Below are positions 26,201-37,100 of a stretch of DNA of 64,000 bases, in pieces. The stretch lies in the NCBI GenBank assembly GCA_934045905.1, contig OW203768.1, forward strand, positions 11,064,316 through 11,128,315. The letters are read 5' to 3'. The position numbers and the translations under genes were made by a program. Below the pieces are notes generated by a model. It saw only the letters and a program-made list of their open reading frames with translations. It made no database searches and was not told where the DNA came from. The DNA is from Leuctra nigra. Taxonomy: Eukaryota > Arthropoda > Insecta > Plecoptera > Leuctridae. How positions within the stretch are numbered: position 1 is the stretch's first letter; every line of letters begins with the position of its first letter.

Positions 26201-29200
26201 TCATTAGAGCGACGCCGGCTGCAAACAGCAGTAGACAGTGGACAGTGGACCACGGCACATGGTAGATCATGAAGCCCAGAACACATGGGCGAGACTTCGC
26301 AGCATCTTCTGATCCCTAGTGAACACATCGCTTGTCAGTCATTAGAGCAACGCCGGCTGCAAACAGCAGTAGACAGTGGACAGTGGACCACGGCACATGG
26401 TAGATCATGAAGCCCAGAACACATAGGCGAGACTTGGCAGCATCTTCTGATCCCTAGTGAACACATCGCTTGTCAGTCATTAGAGCGACGCCGGCTGCAA
26501 ACAGCAGTAGACAGTGGACAGTGGACCACGGCACATGGTAGATCATGAAGCCCAGAACACATGGGCGAGACTTGGCAGCATCTTCTGATCCCTAGTGAAC
26601 ACATCGCTTGTCAGTCATTAGAGCGACGCCGGCTGCAAACAGCAGTAGACAGTGGACAGTGGACCACGGCACATGGTAGATCATGAAGCCCAGAACACAT
26701 GGGCGAGACTTCGCAGCATCTTCTGATCCCTAGTGAACACATCGCTTGTCAGTCATTAGAGCGACGCCGGCTGCAAACAGCAGTAGACAGTGGACAGTGG
26801 ACCACGGCACATGGTAGATCATGAAGCCCAGAACACATGGGCGAGACTTGGCAGCATCTTCTGATCCCTAGTGAACACATCGCTTGTCAGTCATTAGAGC
26901 AACGCCGGCTGCAAACAGCAGTAGACAGTGGACAGTGGACCACGGCACATGGTAGATCATGAAGCCCAGAACACATGGGCGAGACTTGGCAGCATCTTCT
27001 GATCCCTAGTGAACACATCGCTTGTCAGTCATTAGAGCAACGCCGGCTGCAAACAGCAGTAGACAGTGGACAGTGGACCACGGCACATGGTAGATCATGA
27101 AGCCCAGAACACATGGGCGAGACTTGGCAGCATCTTCTGATCCCTAGTGAACACATCGCTTGTCAGTCATTAGAGCGACGCCGGCTGCAAACAGCAGTAG
27201 ACAGTGGACAGTGGACCACGGCACATGGTAGATCATGAAGCCCAGAACACATGGGCGAGACTTGGCAGCATCTTCTGATCCCTAGTGAACACATCGCTTG
27301 TCAGTCATTAGAGCGACGCCGGCTGCAAACAGCAGTAGACAGTGGACAGTGGACCACGGCACATGGTAGATCATGAAGCCCAGAACACATGGGCGAGACT
27401 TGGCAGCATCTTCTGATCCCTAGTGACCACATCGCTTGTCAGTCATTAGAGCAACGCCGGCTGCAAACAGCAGTAGACAGTGGACAGTGGACCACGGCAC
27501 ATGGTAGATCATGAAGCCCAGAACACATGGGCGAGACTTGGCAGCATCTTCTGATCCCTAGTGAACACATCGCTTGTCAGTCATTAGAGCGACGCCGGCT
27601 GCAAACAGCAGTAGACAGTGGACAGTGGACCACGGCACATGGTAGATCATGAAGCCCAGAACACATGGGCGAGACTTGGCAGCATCTTCTGATCCCTAGT
27701 GAACACATCGCTTGTCAGTCATTAGAGCAACGCCGGCTGCAAACAGCAGTAGACAGTGGACAGTGGACCACGGCACATGGTAGATCATGAAGCCCAGAAC
27801 ACATGGGCGAGACTTGGCAGCATCTTCAGATCCCTGCAGTGAACAACATCGTCATTCGCTTTTAAAGCACCGATACGCGCAACATTCCAGCCGAACACAA
27901 TTCACTCAATAAAAGATAGCTATCTACAAACGATATGAAAATTTCAATAATTGACCCCAGGGGCAATTTCTGGCGAGTTGGAAGGAGGAAGAGGGAATGG
28001 TTAAATCCCTCCTCAATTCAATTCCCCTCCCTATTATTTTATCTACTTACATCAATATAAAACTTTCTCTCAAATAAGAAATGTTCAAATTGCATATAGA
28101 TACGCAACAAATTCATTCCTGAAATTCATTCTTTTCCATAGCTATTCAAAACCTGCGAAATACGGGGCTGCCTCTCCCCTATAGTCTTTAAGCAATCGTA
28201 TTTCCCGTCATTGTTATTTCAAATTGTATCCCCCTCTGGCCCTTCTTTTAAATTTAATTCCTACATGCCTGGGAAGTTAGGGCTTCTGATACAAGTGTTT
28301 TCTTACTAGATACAGAATGTATTCCTGAGCAATTGTTAGAAATATTATCGTGTAATACATACGGGCCCGTTGACAGCTGCAATCAAGATGGCGGCTGCTA
28401 CAGCCAGACCGATGCATCCCAAGCATAGAAGAAGAGCCATCCACGTGGCAGAAATGTCTAATGGCGAGAAAAATAACTATCAGTATTGGAATAACTCAAA
28501 ATGCAATTCAAAGATAACACTCGCATTTGCTGATTTGGGGATTGCTACATTGTATGTTATGATGACGGCCGGGTCCGAAAGACTAATAATAGCACTGGAG
28601 CAGGGACTCCAGAAACGAACCGGTATATTTTGGAATCGGAACCGGAACACATTAATTAATATTTTCGGTGGAACCTGAACCTCTAGTACCACAACAACCG
28701 CCAGAGTGCAATCGTGTTCCTTGTATTCACGAATACTTACGCGAGTACGTGTCTCCTACCAAGTCAGCTGCCACCAACCCCCACAAGATCGCGTATACAA
28801 CGGAGAGGATCTGTTCAAAACGAGCATAAAATGTTAGCAGTCAATAACTCTTGAAAATTCTTGACAGATTGGTATTAAAATTGGCTGAAAAGACTGTAAT
28901 ATTAGTCCGAATGATCATGCCAAGCAAAATTATACGTTAATCGGTTAAATGGTTCCATTTTCAATTTTCTACAAATACATGATTATACTCGTACAATACC
29001 TGCGGGACAGAGATAAGTGTGTGTGTGTGGAACATTTCAGATCGATTGGTTGTAACAGAGGCAAAGAACCCTTACTTCTTAACTGTAGAACAAAGTTGAT
29101 TATGGTGACACTCATGTCCTCCATTGACCCACACTTACCAGTAGCCAATGCCTATGATGGTGACACCAGATTGACACACACTTACCAGTAGAACACTGCC

Positions 29201-29645
29201 TATGATGGTGACACCAGATTGACACACACTTACCAGTAGAACAATGCCTATGATGGTGACACAAAATTGACACAACTTACCAGTAGAACAATGCCTATAA
29301 TAGTGACACCAGATTGGCACAACTTACCAGTAGAACAATGCCTATAATAGTGACACCAGATTGGCACAACTTACCAGTAAAACAATGCCTATGATGGTGA
29401 CACAAAATTGACACACACTTCTTACCAGGAGAACAATGCCTAGGCTATGATGGTGACACCAAGTTGACACACACTTACCAGTAGAACAATGCCTATGATG
29501 GTGACACCAGATTGACACACACTTACCAGTAGAAAAACAATGCCTATAATAGTGACACCAGATTGACACAACTTACCAGTAGAACACTGCCAATGATGGT
29601 GACACCAGTCTTCAATTGACACGCACCCCAGCAACATGTAGGCAT
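11277..29645 (-). CDS. T4: four-helix membrane protein with two exon-edge arrays, 172 aa if the distal exon 4 is used
   Basis: Minus-strand exons: E1 29577-29645 (ATG at 29645), E2 28741-28810, E3 28363-28457, E4 12045-12240, E5 11277-11365 (stop TAG at 11277). They total 519 nt and are in frame, with the family phases 0, 1, 0, 1. The N-terminus is MPTCCWGACQLKTGV, then helix 1. E3 gives helix 2 (LGCIGLAVAAAILIAA), E4 gives helix 3 (WSTVHCLLLFAAGV) and the start of helix 4. E5 gives PVYQYYDSIRP and ends GLWRR. The nearest relative is T5, which has the same N-terminus and GLWRR/ALWRR end. Intron 3 (12241-28362) consists almost wholly of 113 extra copies of the E4 acceptor region. Using any copy other than the last (12240) gives an early in-frame TAG. 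Intron 1 carries extra copies of the E1 donor region. Whether the full-length product is made depends on splice choice. Confidence 0.75.
12115..27833 (-). repeat. 138-bp satellite made from the T4 intron 3/exon 4 boundary (114 copies)
   Basis: Read on the minus strand, each unit is the last 12 bases of intron 3 (TGTGTTCACTAG) plus the first 126 bases of exon 4 (GGATCAGAAGATG... to ...GACAAGCGA). The copy at 12115-12240 continues into the intact exon. From 12241 to 27833 there are 15593 bp = 113 x 138 - 1; the missing base is a C near 17307. The rightmost copy has a longer, better acceptor (GTTGTTCACTGCAG). Units differ only at a few recurrent sites (AGCGACG/AGCAACG, CGCTTGTC/CGCGAGTC, CTTGG/CTTCG/CTTTG, CTGATCC/CTAATCC, GGACAG/GGATAG), so the array is highly homogenised. 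Translated in the gene frame, each unit carries helix 3 and ends RCVH then TAG. Confidence 0.97.
29132..29624 (-). repeat. Tandem copies of the T4 exon 1 donor edge (about 10 copies, 47-53 bp)
   Basis: On the minus strand each unit contains GGTGTCACCATCATAGGC, then ATTGTTCTACTG and a GTAAGT- or GTAAG-type donor, then TGTGTGTCAA. Donors lie near 29134, 29181, 29229, 29276, 29323, 29370, 29421, 29474, 29522 and 29572; the last belongs to the true exon 1, which alone has the ATG and Cys cluster. Variants include ATAATAGGC for ATCATAGGC and a 4-base insertion (copy at 29421). The overlapping 61-109 codon ORFs here are by-products. Confidence 0.92.
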
Positions 29646-30249
29646 TGTGCTTTAACTTTAATCTAGAATTACAACCCTCTCCTTGCCTTGACAGTATAAT
29701 CCAAGGAAATTGAGGCTTATTTTGTTGGATTCCACAGAAATAACCGCGAATTTTGATTAAGGTTTGCACGTGGATTAAATTAAAAAATACGTATTAACAT
29801 ATTTCAAGAACTGTTACCTAGTAACTTAATTTCACAGAATGACGAACTGTTATTCTATAATTACAAAATATTTTACAATTAAATTCAATTTGCCAGTGAT
29901 AAAACCAGTCTTGCAAATCATCCCTGTATACAAATATCAAACTTTATCTAGGCAACTAATACTACATTTGTGTACGACTGGAAGACTGGGTAATTTATAT
30001 CAGGATTTTCCGCGGTGACTGTATACACCCCTGACTCAAATATTAGGTAAACCCTTGCAGTTATATTACCTTCTAGATAGGTTTACGAGCAATTGCCAAA
30101 ATACTTTCAGACCATCTAATGTAGGGAGATCTTTTATTGGTTATTATAATATTTGCAGCGATTTAGATTGAGGAACACATTTTACTCTTGCTGTTATAAT
30201 AATATTGTTTCACTGAACATTTCCACTCTCTATGTGGCGGCCCAGTAGC
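29646..30249. other. T4-T5 intergenic DNA, includes conserved 5' flank of T4
   Basis: The segment 29800-29880 (TGTTACCTAGTAACTTAAT...) matches the segment upstream of T5 (32985-33050, TGTTACCTGGTAACGTAGT...), so the T4/T5 duplication included upstream DNA. No further gene is seen. Confidence 0.55.
30133..30138 (-). promoter_or_regulatory. T5 poly(A) signal AATAAA
   Basis: AATAAA on the minus strand, about 110 bases past the T5 stop. Confidence 0.45.
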
Positions 30250-32933
30250 TTATCTCCTCCAAAGGGCTGAAAAAACCATCGTTGGTCGCATGCTGTCATA
30301 GTACTGGAAGACAGGCACAGTGCAGCCTAAGCAGCTAGCTGCAACAAAAGGTGTGACACATTTTAGTTTATCAGTGTTTTAGTTACTCGTTAATTCATGA
30401 ATATTCCTTCTTATGTCCAATAAAAAACCTTATTATTATTATTAGGTCGTTTATCAATGAGACGTAATTTTTTTAAATTTTAGATAATCAGAGGATTTGG
30501 ATGAAAATTTGTAATGTAAATGTATAATGAAATGTTGGTGGAAAATTTTAACGTCATCGGGACGTTTTAAATTTTCCACCCATGAGACGATTTAAAAAAA
30601 CAATATGAGGATTTTGTTGAAAATCTATACTACAAAGCGTATCGGTACGCAAAATTTCAGCTCTATCGGAGGAACGGTGTGATTTTCATCGCGAGAAACC
30701 AAAAACACTGTGAGGAGACGCTCGCTCGATTCTGATTTTGATGCAATGGAAACTATACGGAAAACATGCCTTCATCACTTACCATATATTACGATTGACA
30801 TTATTATCGCCCAGGTGCCAGTTATACCAGAATCATCGGGTGTCCCTTTAGCTCTCGAGTCAGTCAATAAAGCTACACCAACTATCAACAGCAGTATGCA
30901 GTGGGCAGTGGCCCAGAACACGTGGTAGATCATAAAGACCAGAAGACATCCGCGAGACTGATCAGCATCTATGGACCCCTGTCCCTAGAAACGACAGGCA
31001 ATGCTAGAATCTCGAATTTATTGGCATTTTAAATTAGTGTTTTCGTAATTATTGCTTTTTAGAAATACGAGAGCTGTTTAGAGTAATGAAGTATATCGTT
31101 CAAATTGCACATGGTGATAAAGTAACTATTTCTCTATACAACGGTATAACAAGTCAAAGGGTGTATGTCACATGGATGGATGGGCAAGCATTGACCGGCC
31201 TAATCTGCCGAACGTCTGTGTTATTGTCAAACAGCATTGGCTGATATTGCCCGAATATTATTGGAGACAATATTGGGTCATGGTGGTGCAATTTGCAGAG
31301 AGGAAAATTGTGTTTCATTTGGTAGTGAGGTGTTACTTTGATAGGATTTTCATATGTTCAGTCTGATTGTATATTAGTAGCACTTTTTAATTTTTGCTTC
31401 GTGCTTTGTCAATTAAGCTCCGGTTATTCAACAAAACCGCGCAAAACTATGAAATTTCCGATACGATTAGAGACCAAACCCGTTAACCAATTGATATGAA
31501 GTTTTAATCATGATTAGATAAAAGACAAACTAAGGGTTATCACTTATCACTTGGGGCATTTTTTAAATTAAATTTCATACGGCAGCCAGCGAGAAAAGAA
31601 AATAAAAAAAAATTTCACCAATAATCAACTAATTACCAATTAACAAAGCAAAAAATTAAAAATGTACCAAGTAATAACCCTAATTTTGTCTTTCATCTAA
31701 TCATGATTAAAATTTAAAATTATTTCGTCAACCCATTTTGCTTCCAATTGTATCAAAAAAAAAAAGTGCCTGCAACACCTAGCAAAGTTATGCCCAAAGT
31801 TGCAATACTTTCGGTACATCTCTCTTAATATTGTGTAATACACACAGGCCCGGTAGCAGCTGCAATCAAGATGGCGGCTGCAACAGCCAGCCCGATGCAT
31901 CCCACAGATATAAGATGAGGCAGATAAGAAGAAGCAGTTATTCCTAAAGGCGAGAAAAATGACTACACTATAACTCAAAATTCAATTCAAAGAAAACAAT
32001 CACTTTTACTGATTTGAAAATTGCTACTTGAATGTTATGACGATTCTAGGTCAGAAAAGTACACTATTTCAAACCCTCAAACATCCCAGTCTCTCTGGCT
32101 CAACGGCAGCCCTAAGCGTCAGTCCGCCTTAGCTTATATACTGCCGTGTTATGGATAAGAAACGTATCGAACAGATATTTGAGAAAAAAATATTCCGAGA
32201 TATCGGCACAAACGCGTTTTAGTATGACGCAACTTTATTTTTGAACTTTGAGAAATTTATAAAAGTATTTTAGATACACGTTGTATTACGATTAACAGTG
32301 TGTTTTAATTCAGTTTTACAGGTCGATACATTGCTTGGTACAGTTGCTTGGTGCTTGGGTTGATACAGTGCTGTTTATCACTTTTCTTGACTGCACAAAT
32401 AGCTATTACGTTGTTATAGCTTTAACACTGGCTGATACGTTTTTTTTCTTTACAGTTTCTCAAATTTCCTTGTAGGTACATTCACAAATCAAATGTTGAA
32501 TTACGTGCTTTTTGGGAGATTCTAGCCCACTGCATTTGAAAGAGCAAAAATTAGTCTTGAAAACCCCGAAAATGTGCAAAAATTGCTTTTACGTTTCTTA
32601 TGCGCAACACGGCAGTATAGGACTCTTGTAGAGGCTGTCAACAGTCTGTCAACAGAGGCTGTCAATAGCCGACAGGGTTTAATAATGTTATCCTTGCTTT
32701 CTCGAATACTTACGAGTGTTCGGCATTCCTACCAAGTCAGCTGCCTCCAACCCCCAGAAGATCGCGTACGGCACGGATAGGATCTGTGTTCAAAACGATC
32801 ATCAAAATGTTAGCATCTTACCAATTACCAATAGAAGTAGCAAGTACCAATAAATACTTATTACCAGTAGAACAATGCCTATTATGGTGACACAAGTCTT
32901 CACTTGACACGCACCGAAGCAACAAGTAGGCAT
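30250..32933 (-). CDS. T5: four-helix membrane protein, five exons, 173 aa
   Basis: Minus-strand exons: E1 32865-32933 (ATG at 32933), E2 32714-32783, E3 31846-31943, E4 30783-30978, E5 30250-30338 (stop TAA at 30250). They total 522 nt and are in frame, with phases 0, 1, 0, 1. The E3 donor is GTGTGT and the E1 donor is GTAATAAG, both weaker than usual. The N-terminus MPTCCFGACQVKTCV precedes helix 1. E3 holds helix 2 (CIGLAVAAAILIAAA), E4 holds helix 3 (FWATAHCILLLIVGV) and most of helix 4. E5 reads PVFQYYDSMRP and ends ALWRR. It is the sister of T4: the same exon lengths except E3, and homologous intron 4 (30450-30690 against 11640-11950). T5 has single-copy exon edges, so it shows the state before the T4 expansions. 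Confidence 0.84.
31335..31754. mobile_element. TIR element in T5 intron 3 (mate at 49298-49715)
   Basis: The inner ends GATACGATTAGAGACCAAAC and its inverted partner at 31735-31754 bracket AT-rich DNA with the inverted block AGACAAACTAAGGGTTATCAC. The flank 31335-31459 has an inverted homologue beside the copy in T7 intron 2, so the mobile unit is larger than the palindrome. Confidence 0.65.
32141..32615. mobile_element. TIR element (MITE) with TATA target duplication, T5 intron 2
   Basis: Ends CTGCCGTGTTATGGATAAGA and TTCTTATGCGCAACACGGCAG are inverted copies, flanked on both sides by TATA (32137-32140 and 32616-32619). The length is 475 bp. No transposase is seen. Confidence 0.75.
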
Positions 32934-34147
32934 TGAACTTTAATTTCAAAATAAAATTAAAACATACTACACAATCACATATTTGAATAATTGTTACCTG
33001 GTAACGTAGTATCTCATAAATGACAAACTTTTGTTCTAAAATTATATTGTAAACATTTCATGTTTACATAACATTTTACATTTCATGTAAAATTTTATGA
33101 AATATTTGACAATGAAATAAAATATTAAAAGTAGATGACAACCTCACAAAGAAATACACTATTTTTACAGCCTTATTGTTTATTACGATATAATTAATTG
33201 TTTGTGAATTAATGGGTCCCTATAGATTCAATTTAAGATATTTGCTAACAACGTGAGATTTTTCCATTTTTGTGATCCGGCAGCGATAAAATACTATTGG
33301 CTATTCAAGCTACTTGCTTGAATATTTTGATGAAAATGTCTATATATTGTCTGCTATTTAGTGGTCTTTTGAGTGAAAGAACTATACTCATACCATTGAT
33401 TATGTCAGCGTGACAGATTGTCAATGAAGAGATAACTCCACGCTATCTACCGGTTGGGCGAACTACTAAATATCAGAGAAAAAGAGCTTTTCAGAACAAG
33501 ATCTAAGCATTAAAACAATGGCTTGAAATATTACAATAGTAAATGATGGCTAGTTCCGCACGTTAATGGCCGCCTTTGCCCAATCACAATCCAGAAATCT
33601 AAGAGAGAACTCCTTGATTAGTCAAAGACGGTCATATTGCATTTTTTCCCGCAAAAACGTCGTAATTTCACCCTTGAAAGAGGTTTTCTAAAACCTTGAT
33701 AAAACATAAAATTACCACAAATTTGGAATATCGATATGAAACTCAGCTCTAAGGTAATCGGAGTGAAATCCCAAGGTCAGTGAACAGTGCGACGTTAAAC
33801 CCCAATTAAAAAAGATATTGTACTCAAATAATTAACAGTTACCTACATAGTCTGATTTGTGTAAGTATTAACCCTTCGTTCATTTGAATTTTTGGATTCC
33901 AGATTCGATCTCATGAAAACCAAAACTATATTTTATAATTAACCTCTATACCAACATGATGGTCATCATCAGAATTGAAGGTCAATGGCCTTCTCTAACG
34001 CACACGATCATATTAAAATATGTGGGTAAATAACTGATTACTTATAGGTTTGATTAATCTTGTTTATTATAATCTGAGAGTTACCTAACAAAACATATTT
34101 TAAATCCATATTAGTATTTGCAATGATTTGGACTGAGGATGACACTT
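32934..34147. other. T5-T6 intergenic DNA
   Basis: AT-rich sequence. The first 130 bases are related to the upstream flank of T4. The last 150 bases resemble the 3' flanks of T7-T9. I see no gene in between. Confidence 0.55.
34063..34068 (-). promoter_or_regulatory. T6 poly(A) signal AATAAA
   Basis: AATAAA on the minus strand about 80 bases past the T6 stop. T7 and T8 have it at nearly the same spacing. Confidence 0.55.
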
Positions 34148-37100
34148 TTACGCATCCTGAGGTGTTCTTGGTCTCTGTTGTTGAGGGCTGGCAAATTGGC
34201 CAGGATAAACTGCCATTGGTTGAATACTGTCATAGTAGCGGTAGACCGGTACAGTGGAACCTAACAAAAAACCTGAAATAAGAAAAGTACAAGATATTTA
34301 AATATGTATTAATATGTATTTGAGAATTGGGAGGTCGGGAACATGAACGAGTCAAATCAAATAAGCCGGGTTGAGTTTTCCTTTCCTATTTTACACTTTC
34401 GCTAGTAATCTCGGTGTCATATATTTGTTAAGTTTATTTTTTCTCATTTTCCGGTGAAACCACGGGACCGATCTTGCTAGAAATCAGTTGGTAAACGAAA
34501 AGGACAGTAATTATTCTTTTTGACAAAAAATTGTATGATCCGTTACTTTGTTTGACATTGTGTAAAGCAAAATGAGCATACACAAACCAAAATCCAGTGT
34601 TTCAAAATAAGACTAAAGATAAAAGGAAAACGCTCAGTGTAACGCGTTGATGAGCGAGCCTTCGTACTGCATCCTATTTGATATGCGTTTGCAAGTATCA
34701 GCTGCTCCACATGACTGACAATAACTTTTGAAAAAAAAGACAGATTATTCTTCAAATTGGCAAAAATATCTAAAATGTTGGTCCCAATGACCATGCGAAG
34801 TTTTAAGGTGATCGGTCAATCGGTTCTAGTTCAAATTTCAAAAATCACAGGAAAATATGGTCTTAAATTTTAACCAATGGGAGGATTTGGCTGAAACTTT
34901 GTAAGTTTGGGGAAAATGTTGGTTGCAATGACTTTGCAAAATTTCAAATTGATCGGACCAACCAATCGATTTCTTTTGTAAATTTGAACCAATCACAAGA
35001 TCCCGATCAAAAACGATCCCCAGGGACCGCATAGATTACATTGGTATGTTTGCAAAATTTCAGATCGATTGGTAGTGCGTTTTAACCTGGGCTGGGCAGG
35101 CAAAAAAAAAATAGAAAGATACATTTGCCATAAGAGTACCGTGGGGACGCTCGCTATGCTCGCTCAATAAATATGGATGCAATACTGAAAGTAGTCTTGG
35201 TACCAAATAAGCCTACTCACAATATATAAAGAAGCTTATTACGAGCCAGACGACGCCGCTGGTGAGACGACGATTGTAATAACGTTTCCGGTAATCTCTG
35301 GATCTTTTCAATATTTCGTTGTCAGCCAGATACAATGCCAAGGCAACGACAGCGACCACAAGCTGGCACGTGGAGAATAGCACGTTGTAGATGATGAAGC
35401 AGAGCATACAGCCGGGCGATGCTTCCATACCGCGTGGTTTCTGTAGTACATATCAACAACTTTAGTATAACGCGTTGATGAGCGAGCACGGATACGCGCA
35501 ACACCTCGAACTGAAATTCTGTCTATCGAAAATGTCTTTAAAAGCCAATGATTCTTAAATTTTTCACAGACTTGTATGAAAATCTATATAGATAATATAG
35601 ATAATGTTGGTCACAATTAGTCAATGACCATGAAAAGTTTTAAGTTGATCGTTCAAACGGTTCTTGTTTAAATTTCAAAAAACACAGGAAAAATGGTTTT
35701 AAATTTTAACCAATAAGAGGATTTGGCTGAAACTTTGTAAGAGTGGGTAAAATGTAGGTCGTAATGACTTGCCAAAATTTCAAATTGATCTGAGCAACCA
35801 ATCGAAAGATTTTTTTTAAATTTGACCCAATCACAGGACCCCGTTTAAAAACAATCCCAGAGACCGCATAGATTACGTTAGTATGTGTGCAAAATTTCAG
35901 ATCGATTGGTTGTGCGGTTTGACCTGGCCAGTGCAGGCAAAAAAACACACACAAACACACAGAGAAAGTGCCATAAGAGTACCGTGGTGACTGGTGACGC
36001 TGGTTACTCTCGCTCAAAAATGTCCATATTTGGCTAACGGCTATGAATATCGAAAAAAACCAAGTACGTCATGACATGTATTGAACTTTTATCTACATTT
36101 TCATCGCTTACTGTTATAACTATGTTCTTACTATGTGGTCAGCATTTGTCGGTCACGAAAACGCTCCGTCGCTCATCCGAGGAGCGATGAACATAACATT
36201 GTTGTTATGTTCTAAACCATAATGTCCGAAATATGTACCCCTAAGGGATGATCACTGGTGTATCGCTTATGGGTAGAAAGTAAAGGTTATTCTTTCACCT
36301 TTTAGCAGGTAGATTGTCGCTATACCTATACTTCGGCAAATGCTGTGCCCAGGCAAATATGTAGAAGCGAAAATCTATATACTATATAGCATATTATTTC
36401 AGGACATAGAAGCACCTGCATTATGTTGAACTTCTTCCCTAATTAATACCCTGTTCACACTTAGAATTCGATCATAATCCAGTTCAATTTCAATCGAAAT
36501 CAAAATGGAGGCAAGATTCAAGTTAAACTTTTATAATGCTTGTTAGAGCATGCATTTGTAAGTTTTCGTTTTTAAAATTCATGATTTCTTTTGTTTGACC
36601 TTGAGTTCGATCATGATTCAGGTTTCGATCGCGTTCTTACAACTCAATCAAGATTTGGATCATGATCGAGTTCGATTGAGTTCAGTTCACACACATTTTC
36701 GATTGCAATCGAGATTTTGGATCATGATCGAATCCTCAGTGTGAACAGGATACCCTCCATTTTTGTTTTAATGGTAGTAATATCTTCCTTTTGTATACAT
36801 TTCTACAGAGTACTATCCTCTTTATCACTTAGTTGAGCGAGCGTAGCGAGCGTCACCACGGTACTCTTACGGCACTTTCTCTGTGTGTGTTTTTTTTTTT
36901 TTTTTTTTTTTTTGTGTTCACTGCCCAGGTCAAACGGCACAACCAATCGATCTGAAATTTTGCACATATACTAACGTAATCTATGCGGTCCCTGGGATCG
37001 TTTTTGAACGGGCTCATGTGATTGGTTCAAATTTTAAAAAAAATATCTTTTGATTGGTAGTTCCGATCAATTTGAAATTTTGACAAGTCATGGCGACCAA

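Noticed and set aside
12115..27833. CRISPR-like array
   Set aside because: The whole 138-bp unit is repeated, with no unique spacers. The unit is coding exon plus splice site, in a eukaryotic gene.
12115..27833. One giant protein made of 46-residue repeats
   Set aside because: The unit is 46 codons long, but each has an in-frame TAG in the gene frame. No frame stays open past one or two units, and one unit has a 1-bp loss.
29135..29769. Minus-strand ORFs of 61, 75 and 109 codons
   Set aside because: They read through the exon 1 donor-edge array in the same or shifted frames; the repeated CVSIWCHYYRHC-type peptide follows from the DNA repeat. Only the ATG at 29645 fits the family.
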